Source: Dryococelus australis | Lineage: Eukaryota > Arthropoda > Insecta > Phasmatodea > Phasmatidae | Length of the DNA stretch: 64,000 nt | Direction of reading: 5' to 3' | NCBI GenBank assembly: GCA_029891345.1 | Contig: CM057006.1 | Coordinates: forward strand, 46,815,556-46,879,555 | Shown: positions 11,901-22,435 of the stretch, piece after piece | Layout: each line of letters starts with the position of its first letter | Numbering within the stretch: position 1 is the stretch's first letter | Made by a program: the position numbers and the translations under genes | Notes under the pieces: generated by a model | What the model saw: the letters and a program-made list of their open reading frames with translations, nothing else | The model's database searches: none | Told to the model about the DNA's origin: nothing

Positions 11901-12640
11901 CCAATCTAATGTCAGTTCGTACTAGGTGTACCACTTTCACTGAGTCGCTGTATACACAGATGGGAAAGTTACAATGATAACTCTCAAAGGAAAAAATATT
12001 CATGGTTGTAAATGCAGTTTGCACGCATCACACAGCTCGCGAATGTACAAAAATGGCCGCTGTCGAACAGGCGAACAAGAAAGCCCCACAGGTTCTAACA
12101 ATTATCACACACACACACACAAAGTATTATCGGTTATAAGCAAAAGTAATGGATCAGAAAGGTAAAGCCATGCAATGCCCAATGTTATGGACTGCATTAA
12201 GATTTGTAAACATAAAACAAAATCTCAAGTGTTCAAAATGCTTTGGCCAAATATTTTTTTACACGAAAAGTTCTAAGAAATACAGCACATTTACACTAAA
12301 CTCAAGATTTTTTTCTCAAGACTATGTGGCTATGTTCGAATTGGCAAGTTAGAGTATCAGTATTCTAGTGTATAGTATTACGTACAGCTCGGAAGCTGGC
12401 CTATATTCACTTGGTCAACCATGTTTGCGATTTGGTAATTTAATTTAGTATTTTAGTAACTCTGGTTATATATTTAAAACTAAATAATTACTATAATGAA
12501 GAATTCATTGTCATTTTGGTCGACTAATTCGGGTCACGTGACCTTTTTAGTAAACTAAAGGCGTCAATTCGAACCCGGCCTGTGTTGTTGTCGACAGCGT
12601 TTATAATTATGTCCTATTGCTACACAGGAGAGTGTTATAT
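11901..12640. other. Unassigned intergenic DNA
   Basis: Chance frames and a short CA run at about 12105-12121. The N-terminal part of the Tc1 fossil may extend into 11900-12060, but I cannot align it. Confidence 0.35.
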
Positions 12641-12990
12641 TCTATTCGCGGTATCTTCACAATTTTTGAACCAAACCTTTGAAAAATCATCCTATGTATT
12701 ATGTGTCTGGCTGTCTTCTACACGTGTAACAAGCGTTTTATACTTCTGTTAACATACATTACCTTATTATTTATTAAATTGAACTTCTATATAATTTTAT
12801 TTAAAAATAATATTACATCGTTTATAATTAATAACAACAAAATAAAGAAGAAAATTGGTGCGTTAGCAATGCGAAGTAAGAAATAGTTCTTATGAGAAAT
12901 ATTATTACACTTCGTGCGCATGAATGCTGTGCGTTGGCCCTCTGGTGTAATTTTTTAGACTCGGTCAAGCTTTGTTTGCACGGACTACAG
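12641..12990 (-). mobile_element. MITE family B, copy 4 (truncated)
   Basis: Starts TCTATTCGCGGTATCTTCAC and follows the family B interior (TTATGTGTCTGGCTGTC, ACAAGCGTTTTATACTT, CTCGGTCAAGCTTTGTTTGC). It stops near CGGACTACAG without the usual last stretch (GGAATATCC to GGACTATA), so one terminal repeat is missing. Confidence 0.75.
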
Positions 12991-13170
12991 TAAGTTATCA
13001 CCGTGAATATATTCTTCTACAACCTAATGACTTAAAAACAAGAAATGTGTTGTATAGAAACGTCACGATAAACTTTTTTCGATTAAAAGAAGGGTGTCTT
13101 TCTGTACAACTTCGCCGAAAACCGAGAGAGCGTACGACTTCCACTCGGGTGGTCACAGGTTTGATTCTGG

Positions 13171-13413
13171 TATACGCTGTTCACGGTAAAGAGAGCACTT
13201 TTTAAGGCCCTTCCGAAAGGTATTAAAACCTTATAAATATACCTTATTGCAGTCTCAGACGTTAACATTTCAGAGTGAAGAAATGTATACAGTATGTTTA
13301 TTAGTCATATTACAATGTTTATATTTAAAAGTGGCAGAAAGGTAGAAATTAATTGAAATGAAAAATCTAGGAGGGCCTTAAAAAGTGCTCACTGTACCGT
13401 GAACAGTCTATAA
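13171..13413 (+). mobile_element. MITE family E, copy 1
   Basis: About 240 bp. It starts TATACGCTGTTCACGGTAAA and ends GTACCGTGAACAGTCTATA. Directly inside the ends is the extended repeat AGCACTTTTTAAGGCCCT / AGGGCCTTAAAAAGTGCT. The interior (TATTGCAGTCTCAGACGTTA, GGCAGAAAGGTAGAAATTAA) is shared with the copy at 22434-22648 and differs from families A and C. Confidence 0.8.
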
Positions 13414-13911
13414 GCGGGATACGGGTGTTTCTCTCAAGTGAGTACCACGACAATTAGGAAACCCTATCGCCTTTAACCTAATGCTTAGTCGTGAGGTAAT
13501 TTTAATTGCAATTCTTAAAATAAATATTTTCTGTAAAAAGGTTTTGGTTCCGATACTCTGAAAAGGCGCAATTAGTCTGCTGCTGAGAATCCCCAGACCT
13601 ATGGGCACATCGACATGGAAAAACCACAAATTAAATAAACTGTCTGGTTACAAATATGTCAGGTTTTGTCGAACATTGCCTTCAAATTTCCAATCCGACT
13701 TCAAAATGTTTACACTCCGCTCGGCTGCTATACTAAAAGTGTGCAAAAAAACGTAACTGATAAAATACGCCACAAATACCTCGGGTGTGTTTGGAGCCGA
13801 AAAGTGAAGCAGTAAACGCAGACTGTTTTATGGGATGTTAACTGATGTCTGAAGGTCACGATGGAAGCGCGGTAACATTCGGCGCCGAGTTATCTGCAAC
13901 GTGCGAGGAGT

Positions 13912-14763
13912 TTAAAGTCCATTCACGGTTACTTCCATCTTCCCTCAAGCCCTGCTAAAGTTCTACTTCCAGGATATTCCACCGCATCACGCAAACAAAG
14001 CTTAATCATGTCTATACAATTACACCAAAGGGACTGCGCGCAGCATTCGGGCGCACTCGGTATAATACTATTTTGCACACGAACTATTTCTTATAGGTAA
14101 AATGAGCACTTTTGAAAGTCCTGCTTAAGATCTACTTGTATCCACGTTGTGTATTCATCCGCTTTATGTAAGATTAACATTGCCACGGGCCTCATCACTT
14201 TATTCATGTGTCGATCAAGCGAAACGTTGAAATTATTTAAAAAAAAGTAAATATTTAACAAGTCTGCTCATTTTTACACTTCGATGTGTTAACAAAAACA
14301 GAAAGCGAACGAGATAATTTAAGTTATCACAAACGGTCACCTAACATTTTTTATTCGACGTTTAAATACAGGAACTACTTCCCATCCACCGTTACCAACC
14401 TTACTGGGCGCATGTCACTCGGGCGCCTGTTAAAATATATGCAGGTACGAGGCAGTAACATTTTCAAAGCTTGATTTCAAAAGTGGTCTCACTTTATCGT
14501 GAACAGTCTTTACCAGGCATTACCAACACTCCTGTTTTCTCACTGTTTTTATTCATATTATTTAAAAATTAAATATTGTAATTATAGATAAAATACAAGT
14601 TTGAAATGTTAATTCAACCAAAATTAACGCACTTTTACGTTAATAGAAGCATAAAACGCTTGCGATGTATGTCATATTTAGGAACTAGCAAAACACGTCA
14701 TACGTGGGGTGATTTTTCAACTGTTAGATTCAAAATGTGCAACGAAACCGCGAATATACTACA
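13912..14763 (+). mobile_element. MITE family B, copy 5, split by a family A insertion
   Basis: The left part (13912-14092) begins TAAAGTCCATTCACGGTTAC and runs to GAACTATTTCT. The right part (14511-14763) resumes at CCAGGCATTACCAAC and ends ACCGCGAATATACTACA. In uninterrupted family B copies GAACTATTTC..A and GGCATTA are adjacent. The 418 bp between them here are a family A element. Confidence 0.85.
14093..14510 (+). mobile_element. MITE family A, copy 4, nested in family B
   Basis: Family A interior throughout (AGATCTACTTGTATCCACG, TAAGATTAACATTGCCACGG, CCGTTACCAACCTTACTGGG), ending TTTATCGTGAACAGTCTT. The left end reads TATAGGTAAAATGAGCAC, so about 10 bp (CTGTTCACGG) have been deleted from the terminal repeat. 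The insertion point is compatible with a TA target. Confidence 0.85.
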
Positions 14764-14877
14764 CTTGTAAAGCGAGGAAAATGCATGCCGTGTTGGAAAA
14801 GAAAAAAACTTATTCCATGGAGTCTATCAAATTGTTAGCATCTGAAAACTTTTAAAACAAATTTCAGCTTTGTAATA

Positions 14878-15654
14878 CTTCCACACAGTAAAGTGAGAAT
14901 TTTTATTACCCTAATTACTTTTTTCCCTATTAGCCATTTTTCATCCTCCCACCTATTTTTTTAAAATAAATATTACCACTTAAGTAATAAACACAGTGTA
15001 TATATTTCACCAGACTCTAAAGTTAACGTCTGATGCCAGAATCGCATAGCCCCAACGAGCACAGCACGACACGACACGACAAAAACAGCAACCACGACCA
15101 TTTTCAATGTGACTGCTCGAATTTACAACCCGGCAGTTTACTGACGCGACATGAAGAGTAGAATTTTTCGGATCCATTAAGAAAGCGCTGATTAACTACG
15201 CTAGTTCCAAAGGCGGTGGGCAGACGGGAAATTTGGAGTACATGATGGTGATAAGGTTTTATAGCTAATGCATACAAGGGTAAAATTAGTATTTATAAGA
15301 GTTAAATACCATAATTTTCATAATTTGTTTTCTTTTAAGCGACGTACTTTCCACTGTAAGGAAAGCTTATCATACAATTATATTTTGCGTCACAATTACA
15401 CTGTGCGTCGTGTCGCACGACACGACGAAGAATAGAAATAATTTCTAATCCAAAACTGGTGGTCGTACGACAGAATTGTCGGACTTACGTCAGATCTATC
15501 TTGTATTCCATTGGTCGTTTAGTTTTAAGTGAGGTCACGTGCTGGTCGGGGCTATGTGATTTCGGCATTAGGCTACAGTAAAATATGTTTATTTGACTAT
15601 CATTCCAAATGAGGGGGCTTCGAAAATTGCTCACTTTGCCGTGAACGGCCTACA
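14878..15654 (+). mobile_element. MITE family C, copy 1, split by a second element
   Basis: The left part (14878-15032) matches family C: AGTAAAGTGAG..TTTTTA, CCCTAATTACTTTTTTCCC, AAGTAATAAACACAGTGT, AGTTAACGTC. The right part (15569-15654) carries TTATTTGACTATCATTCC, AAATGAGGGGGCTTCGAAAA and the end TTTGCCGTGAACGGCCTAC. The same blocks are contiguous in the copies at 17531-17773 and 17808-18041. Here an element of about 536 bp sits between them. Confidence 0.8.
15033..15568. mobile_element. MITE family D (CATAGCCCC ends), nested in family C
   Basis: The ends are imperfect inverted repeats: ATGCCAGAATCGCATAGCCC at the left and, read on the other strand, ATGCCGAAATCACATAGCCC at the right, continuing C.AC.AGCAC on both sides. 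Just inside the left end is a CACGACACGACACGAC run; GTGTCGCACGACACGACGA recurs near 15412. No coding potential. The end motif resembles that of the element at 16658-17201, so the two are probably related. Confidence 0.75.
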
Positions 15655-15897
15655 GTATGCTGACCTGAAACGGATCCGTACACTGTCAGATGCGAAAATG
15701 AATTCCTATCTCGTTTGTGGAAAGTGCGAACGATCGAATACCCCGGCGACAACGCAACGTGTGAAGTCGCGCGACGGAAGTGTTTATTTCGAGTTGTCTC
15801 TGTGTAAAAACACGAACCGAACACGGGAGGGGCACTCTACAGGGTCTCGACGCATTCCGCCATGATGATTTATACTTTTTCACGCAAACAAGTAACC

Positions 15898-15917
15898 AAC
15901 AAAAAAAAAAAAAAAAA
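15898..15917 (+). repeat. A homopolymer
   Basis: About 18 consecutive A following CCAAC. No SINE or LINE body was recognised next to it. Confidence 0.5.
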
Positions 15918-16029
15918 GGTCACGTTAGCACCAAATACGACCAATGCGGCCAGATGAAGTTAATCATGTCTCCCGCGCATCCATCATATCAAAGTAGTAT
16001 TATTTTTACATGATTTATTTTGTGACAGC

Positions 16030-16469
16030 TATAGTTTATTCGCGGGTTCCTCACACTGTTTTAATCAAACCGTTAAAAAAAAAAAAATTACCTCATGTAT
16101 AACGTGCTTTGTTGTTTCCTAAAGATGTGCACCACAAGCGTTTTATACTTGTGTAAACACAAATATACGCTATTTTTTATTAAATTGAAATATTACTTAT
16201 ATTTTGATTACAAATTACACTATTTCATTTATAATTAATATGAATAAAAAGAGGGAAAAGATAGGTGTGTTGGTAATGCCTAGTGAGAAACAGTTCTTAT
16301 GTTAATTATTTTTACAACGAGTGCACACGAATACCGTGCGGTGCGTTGTCTCTCGGTGTAATTTTCTAGGCTCGGTTAAGCTTTGCTTGTATGAGGCGGA
16401 GGAATATCCTAGTAGTAGATATTTAGCATGGCTTCAGAGAAGTTTGAAGTTACCGTGGATGGACTATAG
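16030..16469 (-). mobile_element. MITE family B, copy 6
   Basis: Starts TATAGTTTATTCGCGGGTTC and ends GTTACCGTGGATGGACTATA. Complete family B interior in inverted orientation (ATGTATAACGTGCTTTG, CACAAGCGTTTTATACTTG, GGTAATGCCTAGTGAGAAAC, GAGGCGGAGGAATATCCT). Confidence 0.85.
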
Positions 16470-16580
16470 TCTGCCCTCCCGATCTTTTCGTACAAAATGG
16501 GGTGGTGATGTGATAACACGGAAAAAAAGAAACTCATGCACCAGTTACAAAAATATAACATTACTATGCCGAGATATGTC

Positions 16581-16582
<2 letters not shown>

Positions 16583-16619
<37 letters not shown>
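16583..16619 (+). repeat. (GT)n microsatellite
   Basis: Uninterrupted GT dinucleotide run of about 18 units. It creates artificial Val-Cys and Thr-His frames. Confidence 0.95.
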
Positions 16620-16620
<1 letters not shown>

Positions 16621-16657
16621 TGTCATGCGTCGGCCAAAGCGTACAGAGGCAGCCTAA

Positions 16658-17201
16658 AGCTGGAGTCACAATAGCCCGACGAACACAACACGACACACTA
16701 ACATGACGTCAGAGGTCGACGGAATTTTATATTATATTTTAATCAGTGTTCACAATACCCCGACAAAATTTGCCCGACAAGTGTGTTAATTCGTTGTTGG
16801 AAAATACTAAAGCGGCAAGTTATACTTATAATATTCAATATTAACATTTTAAAAATCGTGATAAAGATAATAATTTTACTTTTGACAATATTTGAATTTA
16901 TAAAAGATATAAAAGTATTTAAAAACCAACGAGAACGTTATTTTGGTGCTAAGTTAGTTTATTATTTACCACAGTAGGGAAATACGAACGAAACTTTATT
17001 TTCTAATGTTGTATTTACATTTCTGCGCGCCCCGACGAGTCCGACTTCGGCGGAAAGTAGAAATAGAATCTACTTTAGTCGGGCTGTCGGGGCTGCGTGC
17101 GATTTGTCATACTGACGTCAGAGCGACCTTGCTGCTACTACTCAGATTTCGTCGAGTCGGGGTTGTCGTGTCGGGTTCGTCGGGATATTGTGACTCCAGC
17201 T
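16658..17201. mobile_element. PIF/Harbinger-like MITE with TAA target duplication
   Basis: A 544-bp element with inverted repeats of about 37 bp and few mismatches. The left end starts AGCTGGAGTCACAATAGCCC and the right end, read inward, AGCTGGAGTCACAATATCCC; both continue GACGAAC. It is flanked on both sides by TAA (16655-16657 and 17202-17204), a 3-bp TWA duplication typical of PIF/Harbinger transposons. The ends resemble those of family D. No transposase is encoded. The good condition of the ends suggests a fairly recent insertion. Confidence 0.85.
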
Positions 17202-17530
17202 TAATGCGTGCAGCAGTTGCGAGAGCATAGTGACGTGCGACGCCAGTCTTGGCACAGAACCAGCGACGGCTGGCGCCATATGCCCCCTGGGCGCTGCTGC
17301 AAGATACACACAATGGTCGATATGTTTGGGTAGGCGAGTATCACGATCGCCCAGGTTTACGTCACGCCATATACTAGAAATGTGTCAACAGTGCAGCATG
17401 GCTACCAGAGCTTCCCTTCATTCCGCCGCATTTCACCAGAACAAGCGATGATACGCTAGAGTATAATTACGCGGCTGTAAATAATCATAAAAGCCCCGAT
17501 AAATGTTTTGAGCAAGCTCCAGAGTAAGTT

Positions 17531-17773
17531 TTTCACGATTTTCACGGTAAAGTGAGTACTTTTAAAACCCTAGTTACTTTTTCTTTTTTGCCATTTTTTA
17601 ATAGTTTAACCACCTGTTTACATAAATATTGCCATGTAAGTAATAAACACAGTGTGTACATTCCACTTCACCCGGAATTTAACGTCTAAGACTAAAATAA
17701 AAAAAAATTTATTGACTATTATTCCAAATGAGAGGACTTTCAAAACTGCTCACTTTACCTTGAATAGCCTATA
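17531..17773 (+). mobile_element. MITE family C, copy 2
   Basis: About 243 bp, from TTTCACGGTAAAGTGAGTAC to CTCACTTTACCTTGAATAGC followed by CTATA. Interior: CCCTAGTTACTTTTTCTTTT, TAAGTAATAAACACAGTGTG, TTATTCCAAATGAGAGGACT. The ends match those of families A and E. Confidence 0.85.
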
Positions 17774-17807
17774 CGGCAGCTGCTATTCGAGCTCGCATGC
17801 AAGCAGG

Positions 17808-18041
17808 TATAGCCTATTCACGGTAAAGTGAGCACTTATAAAAACCCTCTCATTTGGAATAGTCAATTATGTTTTATTTTAGCCTTTGATGTTAACTTCC
17901 GAGTGCCGTGGAACACACACGTTGTGATTATTACTTATATGGCAATATTAACTTAAAAAGGTGGTTAAAGGATAAGGAATGGCTGAAAGAAAAAAGTAAC
18001 TAGGGCTTCAAAAGTGCTCACTTTACCGTGAACAACCTATA
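17808..18041 (-). mobile_element. MITE family C, copy 3 (inverted beside copy 2)
   Basis: Starts TATAGCCTATTCACGGTAAA and ends TTTACCGTGAACAACCTATA. The interior is the complement of copy 2. Only 34 bp separate the two, so this pair can form a near-perfect hairpin of roughly 235 bp. Confidence 0.85.
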
Positions 18042-18977
18042 AGGACGTTTCTACATAATAACCTGTCACGCGGCACTCGCTGCCACACAAATGTGCGCGC
18101 ATTTGTTTTAATTTTACTTCGGCAACTCGGGTTCATGAACTGACTTCACTCGCATATTCTGTAATTTCCGTTGATGTACGGAACCTAACTGTTCTGTTGT
18201 AAAAGTTTGAACTTTGTATAAAATAAACTTAAAAAATTTACCGCAATTTCCCCATAATGGTGTTATAGCAGTACAACTCTCTCTCTCCAACTATCTCATA
18301 ATTTCCGCCATATAGGAAACAATCCACCGAAAATTGTGCGCAACCAATTCCCAAAAAAAAAAAACCTTCATGCAAACGGCCAAAAGTCAGTTGAAAACTT
18401 TTACAAAACAGTTCATACCAGTGGCCATGCAAGCTTGTGTGGGATTTTTCAAGCAAACTTCCATCGCGCCAATCGGACGTGAATTCGTATTTGCAAGCCA
18501 CGTCCAGACCAGACAAAAAAAAAAAAGACTTCTCATGCACAATGAAAGAAAATACATACGGTAAAGATTTCCACAGCCCGTAATACGGTCAATCCAATGT
18601 ATAGGAAAATGACAATACGAAGTATTCGAAGACTGTAACATAGTGAAGTTATTGGATTCAGGAATTTTACGACTATTTTCAGGGTCCAAACCTACAACCT
18701 CCCCTCCCGTGCAATTCCCACCGTCTATTTGGTAGTGCCGCTTTTGTAAGTGTTGGTAGCGCGGCAAACGTTTTCTGTATTACGATTGTCTTCCGAATGA
18801 CTAATATGACTTTAAATTTACGAAACAAGTTGGCACTATGTAGAAGGCCTAGCGTTTTACGAGCACGCGACTTGTAGTTTTCTGTTTTCTACATCAGAAA
18901 ACGGACAAGTGTTGGAGCCAGAAAGAAAAACCTATGCACTACTTTTCCGCGGTGTAAAGAAAGGCTTACGAAACAAC
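18042..18977. other. Unassigned intergenic DNA
   Basis: Two overlapping minus-strand frames (18238-18540 and 18387-18767) are open for 100-126 codons. They have no recognisable domain and contain long Phe runs from poly-T. The stretch 18840-18950 has imperfect self-complementary pieces. Nothing nameable. Confidence 0.35.
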
Positions 18978-19106
18978 GTCCTTCTCTGTGAACACGTCCG
19001 TCATCCATATCCACCAGCATTTCCTTCTCTGTGAACACGTCCGTCATCCATATCCACCAGCATTTCCTTCTCTGTGAACACGTCCGTCATCCATATCCAC
19101 CAGCAT
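18978..19106 (+). repeat. 43-bp minisatellite, three units
   Basis: Three head-to-tail 43-bp units (18978-19020, 19021-19063, 19064-19106). Each contains CCTTCTCTGTGAACACGTCC followed by GTCATCCATATCCACCAGC. The units are essentially identical, which indicates a recent duplication. No coding role is apparent. Confidence 0.95.
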
Positions 19107-19292
19107 TAACTCTAAGGGAAAAAAATATGTAGGACTTGTTACAATAAAATTTACCCCCCAAAGTTTTCTTTAATACGGCGAAACATGAAACTGAAGGGTT
19201 GGAACCATTATCTACAAGGTTCTCAAGAAATTTCTGGGACTAAAGGCCAATGTCGTTACATGGTGTGGCTGGTGAGGCCACCAGCCAAGCAG

Positions 19293-19638
19293 TAGTGATG
19301 GGATATTCGATTAATCGATTATTTTGAATCAATTCGATTAGTTCATGAATTTCAGCTGGTTAAACCCACATGTTTCACATTTTTCATTTTAAAAAATTGA
19401 ATATAATTTTGAAACAACAAATTCTCAAAATAGCAGAAGTTATTAAAATAAACAGAAAATTTTTTTCTGAGAATAAGTTCCAAAGGAATTTTTAGAAATA
19501 TACAGTATTTGGGACGAATTTTTATGTACGGATTAGAACAAGAAAATCGATTATTTTTACCGATTATTTATTGGATTAAAAATATAATTGTAATCGATTA
19601 ATTAGAAATTACAAACTTATGCGATTATCCCATCACTA
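19293..19638. mobile_element. Short hAT-like MITE
   Basis: A 346-bp element with inverted ends TAGTGATGGGATATTCG and, at the right, CGATTATCCCATCACTA. The sub-terminal DNA is rich in ATCGATTA motifs on both sides. The TAG.GATGGG end is typical of hAT transposons. The flanking 8-mers (CCAAGCAG and CCGCAGAG) are only partly alike, so the target duplication is decayed or the boundary is off by a few bases. Confidence 0.65.
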
Positions 19639-20541
19639 CCGCAGAGTGGCGTGCTGTATCCTCGAAGCACGCCACGCGAGTGCCAAGGTCCTGCTTATCG
19701 GCGTGGAATGCGTGCAGACGACTGCGTGCGTGAACACACAGTGGCTGCACAACGCGGCGCAGCAACTCCTGCCTGTAGTTTTAAGGCCCCCGCCTACCTA
19801 GAGCTTTTTTCCCCCGCGTTTTAGAGCGAGAAGCGTGGGAGCGATGAGGTACAAGGGCTGCATTGCCACACGCACCAAGTGCGCCACTGCCTCGGAGCGC
19901 AAGGCTCTGAACTGGAGTTGTTACGACAGCGTGAAGAGGCCTTAATTCGACGCCCTGCCGGAACACGCCATCGCACACGAACTGTAATCGGGACTCGCAA
20001 TGCCCAAACCCCAGTAAGCAGGAACTACCTCTACCAGCCGAGGAATCAGGCCATGCTGCCTTATGCCACGTCAATATGAGGGCAATACAGAGTGGCGGCA
20101 GAGGTATTTCTCCGTGTGACGCCGACTGAGATGAGCTTCACATGAAGCCTGCTGTGTCAAACGCCGTAACTAGTCATATTTAATCGATCTTAAAATACTT
20201 CTCAAGGTGGAACAATTACAATATACTAATGTGGCTCTCAGAAAGGTAGTAGATGTAGTTAAATTAACAATGCTCCCCCTACCTTATAGTATTTTATGTA
20301 CTCTCCAGATATTTTATTATATAGCCATATAAAAATCTATAGCTTCTTATATTTACTTACCCCACATGCCCTTACCATCATCAGAGTCCCCCAACCTTAA
20401 CAGCAAGTACGGTTTGACCACAATATAAACAAAGTATAACAGCGTGCAGTGTTACCGTCACACTGCGTATACCTAAGGAACTTTCAGCGGTGACACTATC
20501 ATTTTATTCATGGAAAGTCTGTAGGAAGGTTCAATGTGTGT
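19639..20541. other. Unassigned intergenic DNA
   Basis: A GC-rich part (19640-20100) is open in several frames but shows no known domain. The rest is AT-rich. No repeat family recognised. Confidence 0.35.
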
Positions 20542-20816
20542 AGTTTTGAATAGAGCGAATGAAGAAATTTGGGCGGCTCTTAACAGCGAGGTCTTGAGAG
20601 CCGATGAGGGTGATTGAAGTGAGAATGCAGCGGCACCGGAATGAAAGGGCGGGGGAAACGGGAGATCCCCGAGAAAACCCGCCGACCAACGGCATCGTCA
20701 GGCACAATTCCCACATGCGAAGATCCGGTGCCCCGGCCGGGGATTGAACCAGGATCGCCTTGGTGGAAGGCGAGCGGTCTAGCCACTCAACCACCGTGGC
20801 CCCAGTTTTGAATAGA
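20542..20816 (-). mobile_element. tRNA-derived SINE, copy 2, with 13-bp target duplication
   Basis: The SINE body spans 20555-20803 on the minus strand. The A box lies in GGTGGCTGAGTGGCTAG (partly read through diverged bases), the B box is GGTTCAATCCCC, and the body matches copy 1 (CATGTGGGAATTGTGCC, GGGGATCTCCCGTTTCCC, CGGCTCTCAAGACCTCG). A perfect 13-bp duplication, AGTTTTGAATAGA, flanks it (20542-20554 and 20804-20816). This is direct evidence of LINE-mediated insertion. It is the best preserved copy here. Confidence 0.9.
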
Positions 20817-21148
20817 TCTGACGCGTATATTCTGAGGCACGGCGCTTTGAAAAAGTAGTTCTTAGCCATTTTGGAGTGGTGCGAAATGGTGTTTGTAATG
20901 CGCATGCCGTTACTCAGCACCCATCGTCTGAAGTATACATTCCTGCGTAGATCAGATAATTGAACGCACGTTTACTAGTTACGTCGAAGAACTAATAATT
21001 CAAACAAACTGTATCGTAGCTCAAGCGCCATGACCACCCCAGGGACTTCAGCCCATTTCACGACCTAAATCCTTTCTGCGGAAGAAGTGGGAAGCGGAGG
21101 GAAGATGAACCTCTTCGAAACGTACACGGCCCACGTCCACGCAAACTA

Positions 21149-21150
<2 letters not shown>
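20817..21150. other. Unassigned intergenic DNA
   Basis: No supported feature between the SINE and the CT repeat. Confidence 0.4.

Positions 21151-21199
<49 letters not shown>
21151..21199 (+). repeat. (CT)n microsatellite
   Basis: About 24 uninterrupted CT units. They produce Leu-Ser and Arg-Glu artefact frames on the two strands. Confidence 0.95.
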
Positions 21200-21201
<2 letters not shown>

Positions 21202-22009
21202 CGTGTTTGCGCATATCAACTTCGTACACACGTCCTCTGGCACCTGTCAACGTGCTTCCGAACGCTCCAGGTCAATCTACTAAGTGCCCCGTTTTAATAT
21301 GCAATTTCCCAGATTAAAAAAAAATTACTTCAGTGCCTCCAAACCAGTTAAAAATCGACTAGCACCAACAGCACATCCGTTTAACTTCAAAACGCTCGGT
21401 AAAACGTAAACGTTAAAATGCACGGATTTTTTTTTCCTCGATTTATTTTGTCAATTTCCACAAAAAAAATCAACTTCTCTGACAGCTGCCCTAACATTAT
21501 TCATAAAACAGGTTCTTGATAACTGTATATTCAACACGTGTCACTTAAAACACAGCTTGAGAATTACAACCTAACAAAAATGCGATGGAAACGTTTGGTG
21601 GAATATGACAGACGAGAGCAACTAGCAAACAAAAACAAAGCAACGTAAATGAAATCCGCTTTCTATTTATGAAGAACCAGCATAGCGTGTTCCCCAAGTG
21701 TTTACTTCAGAACACCCACTTAAAACGATTTTAATTGTGCATCTTCCATTACACAGAACTCTATAGTGCATGGAAACCGTAAATATGGGAGAAAACAATG
21801 TACAGGAAGTTAGTTAAAACGTATCACATGTGCTGCTATTCAAGACTACACGGGAAGAAACTGGCTTACGGAATACAAAAAAATCCGAAATACAGTTAAA
21901 TTTAAAATCACTATTGAAGGTTCACTATTTGTAGCGTTGTAGTTTCGTCTACGGCCAACCAATTTGTAAGGAGGGAGACCTAGCAATAATTAGATTATCT
22001 TTTGAGCTA
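21200..22009. other. Unassigned intergenic DNA
   Basis: AT-rich, with no recognised gene or repeat family. Confidence 0.4.
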
Positions 22010-22435
22010 TAGGCTGTTCACGGTAAAATGAGCACTTCTGAACGTCCTGCTTAGCATCTACTTGTATGCACGTTGTGTATTCTTCCGCTTTATGTAAAAT
22101 TACCATTGCCATGGGCCTCATCACTTCATTCATGCGTCGATAAAGTGAAACTGCGAAATTATTAGAAAAGTAAACATTTTACAAATATGCTCATTCTTAC
22201 ACTTCGGTGCAAAAAAAAAAAACAGAAAGCTAAAGAAATAATTTAAGTTGTCACAAATGGTTACCTAACACTTTTTATTCGACGTCAAGATATGGAACCA
22301 GTTTCCCCTCCATCGTTACCAACTTTACTGGGCGCATCTGGCTCAGTGCGCCTGTTAAAATATATGCAGGAAGAGGCAGTGACTTGTTTCAAAGGTTGAT
22401 TTCGAAAGTGCTCACTTTATCGTGAACAGCCTCTA
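22010..22435 (+). mobile_element. MITE family A, copy 5
   Basis: Starts TATAGGCTGTTCACGGTAAA and ends CACTTTATCGTGAACAGCCT. Complete family A interior (ACTTGTATGCACGTTGTG, TTACCATTGCCATGGGCC, CATCGTTACCAACTTTACTG). Probably the copy closest to the consensus in this window. Confidence 0.9.

Noticed and set aside
18238-18767. Two overlapping minus-strand frames (100 and 126 codons) as a membrane protein gene
   Set aside because: The Phe-rich parts come from T-runs; no domain, splice or start context, and the two frames compete.
18978-19106. CRISPR-like array
   Set aside because: Units are contiguous with no spacers, and the DNA is eukaryotic.
21058-21317. Arg-Glu and Leu-Ser rich frames
   Set aside because: Produced by the CT microsatellite on the two strands.
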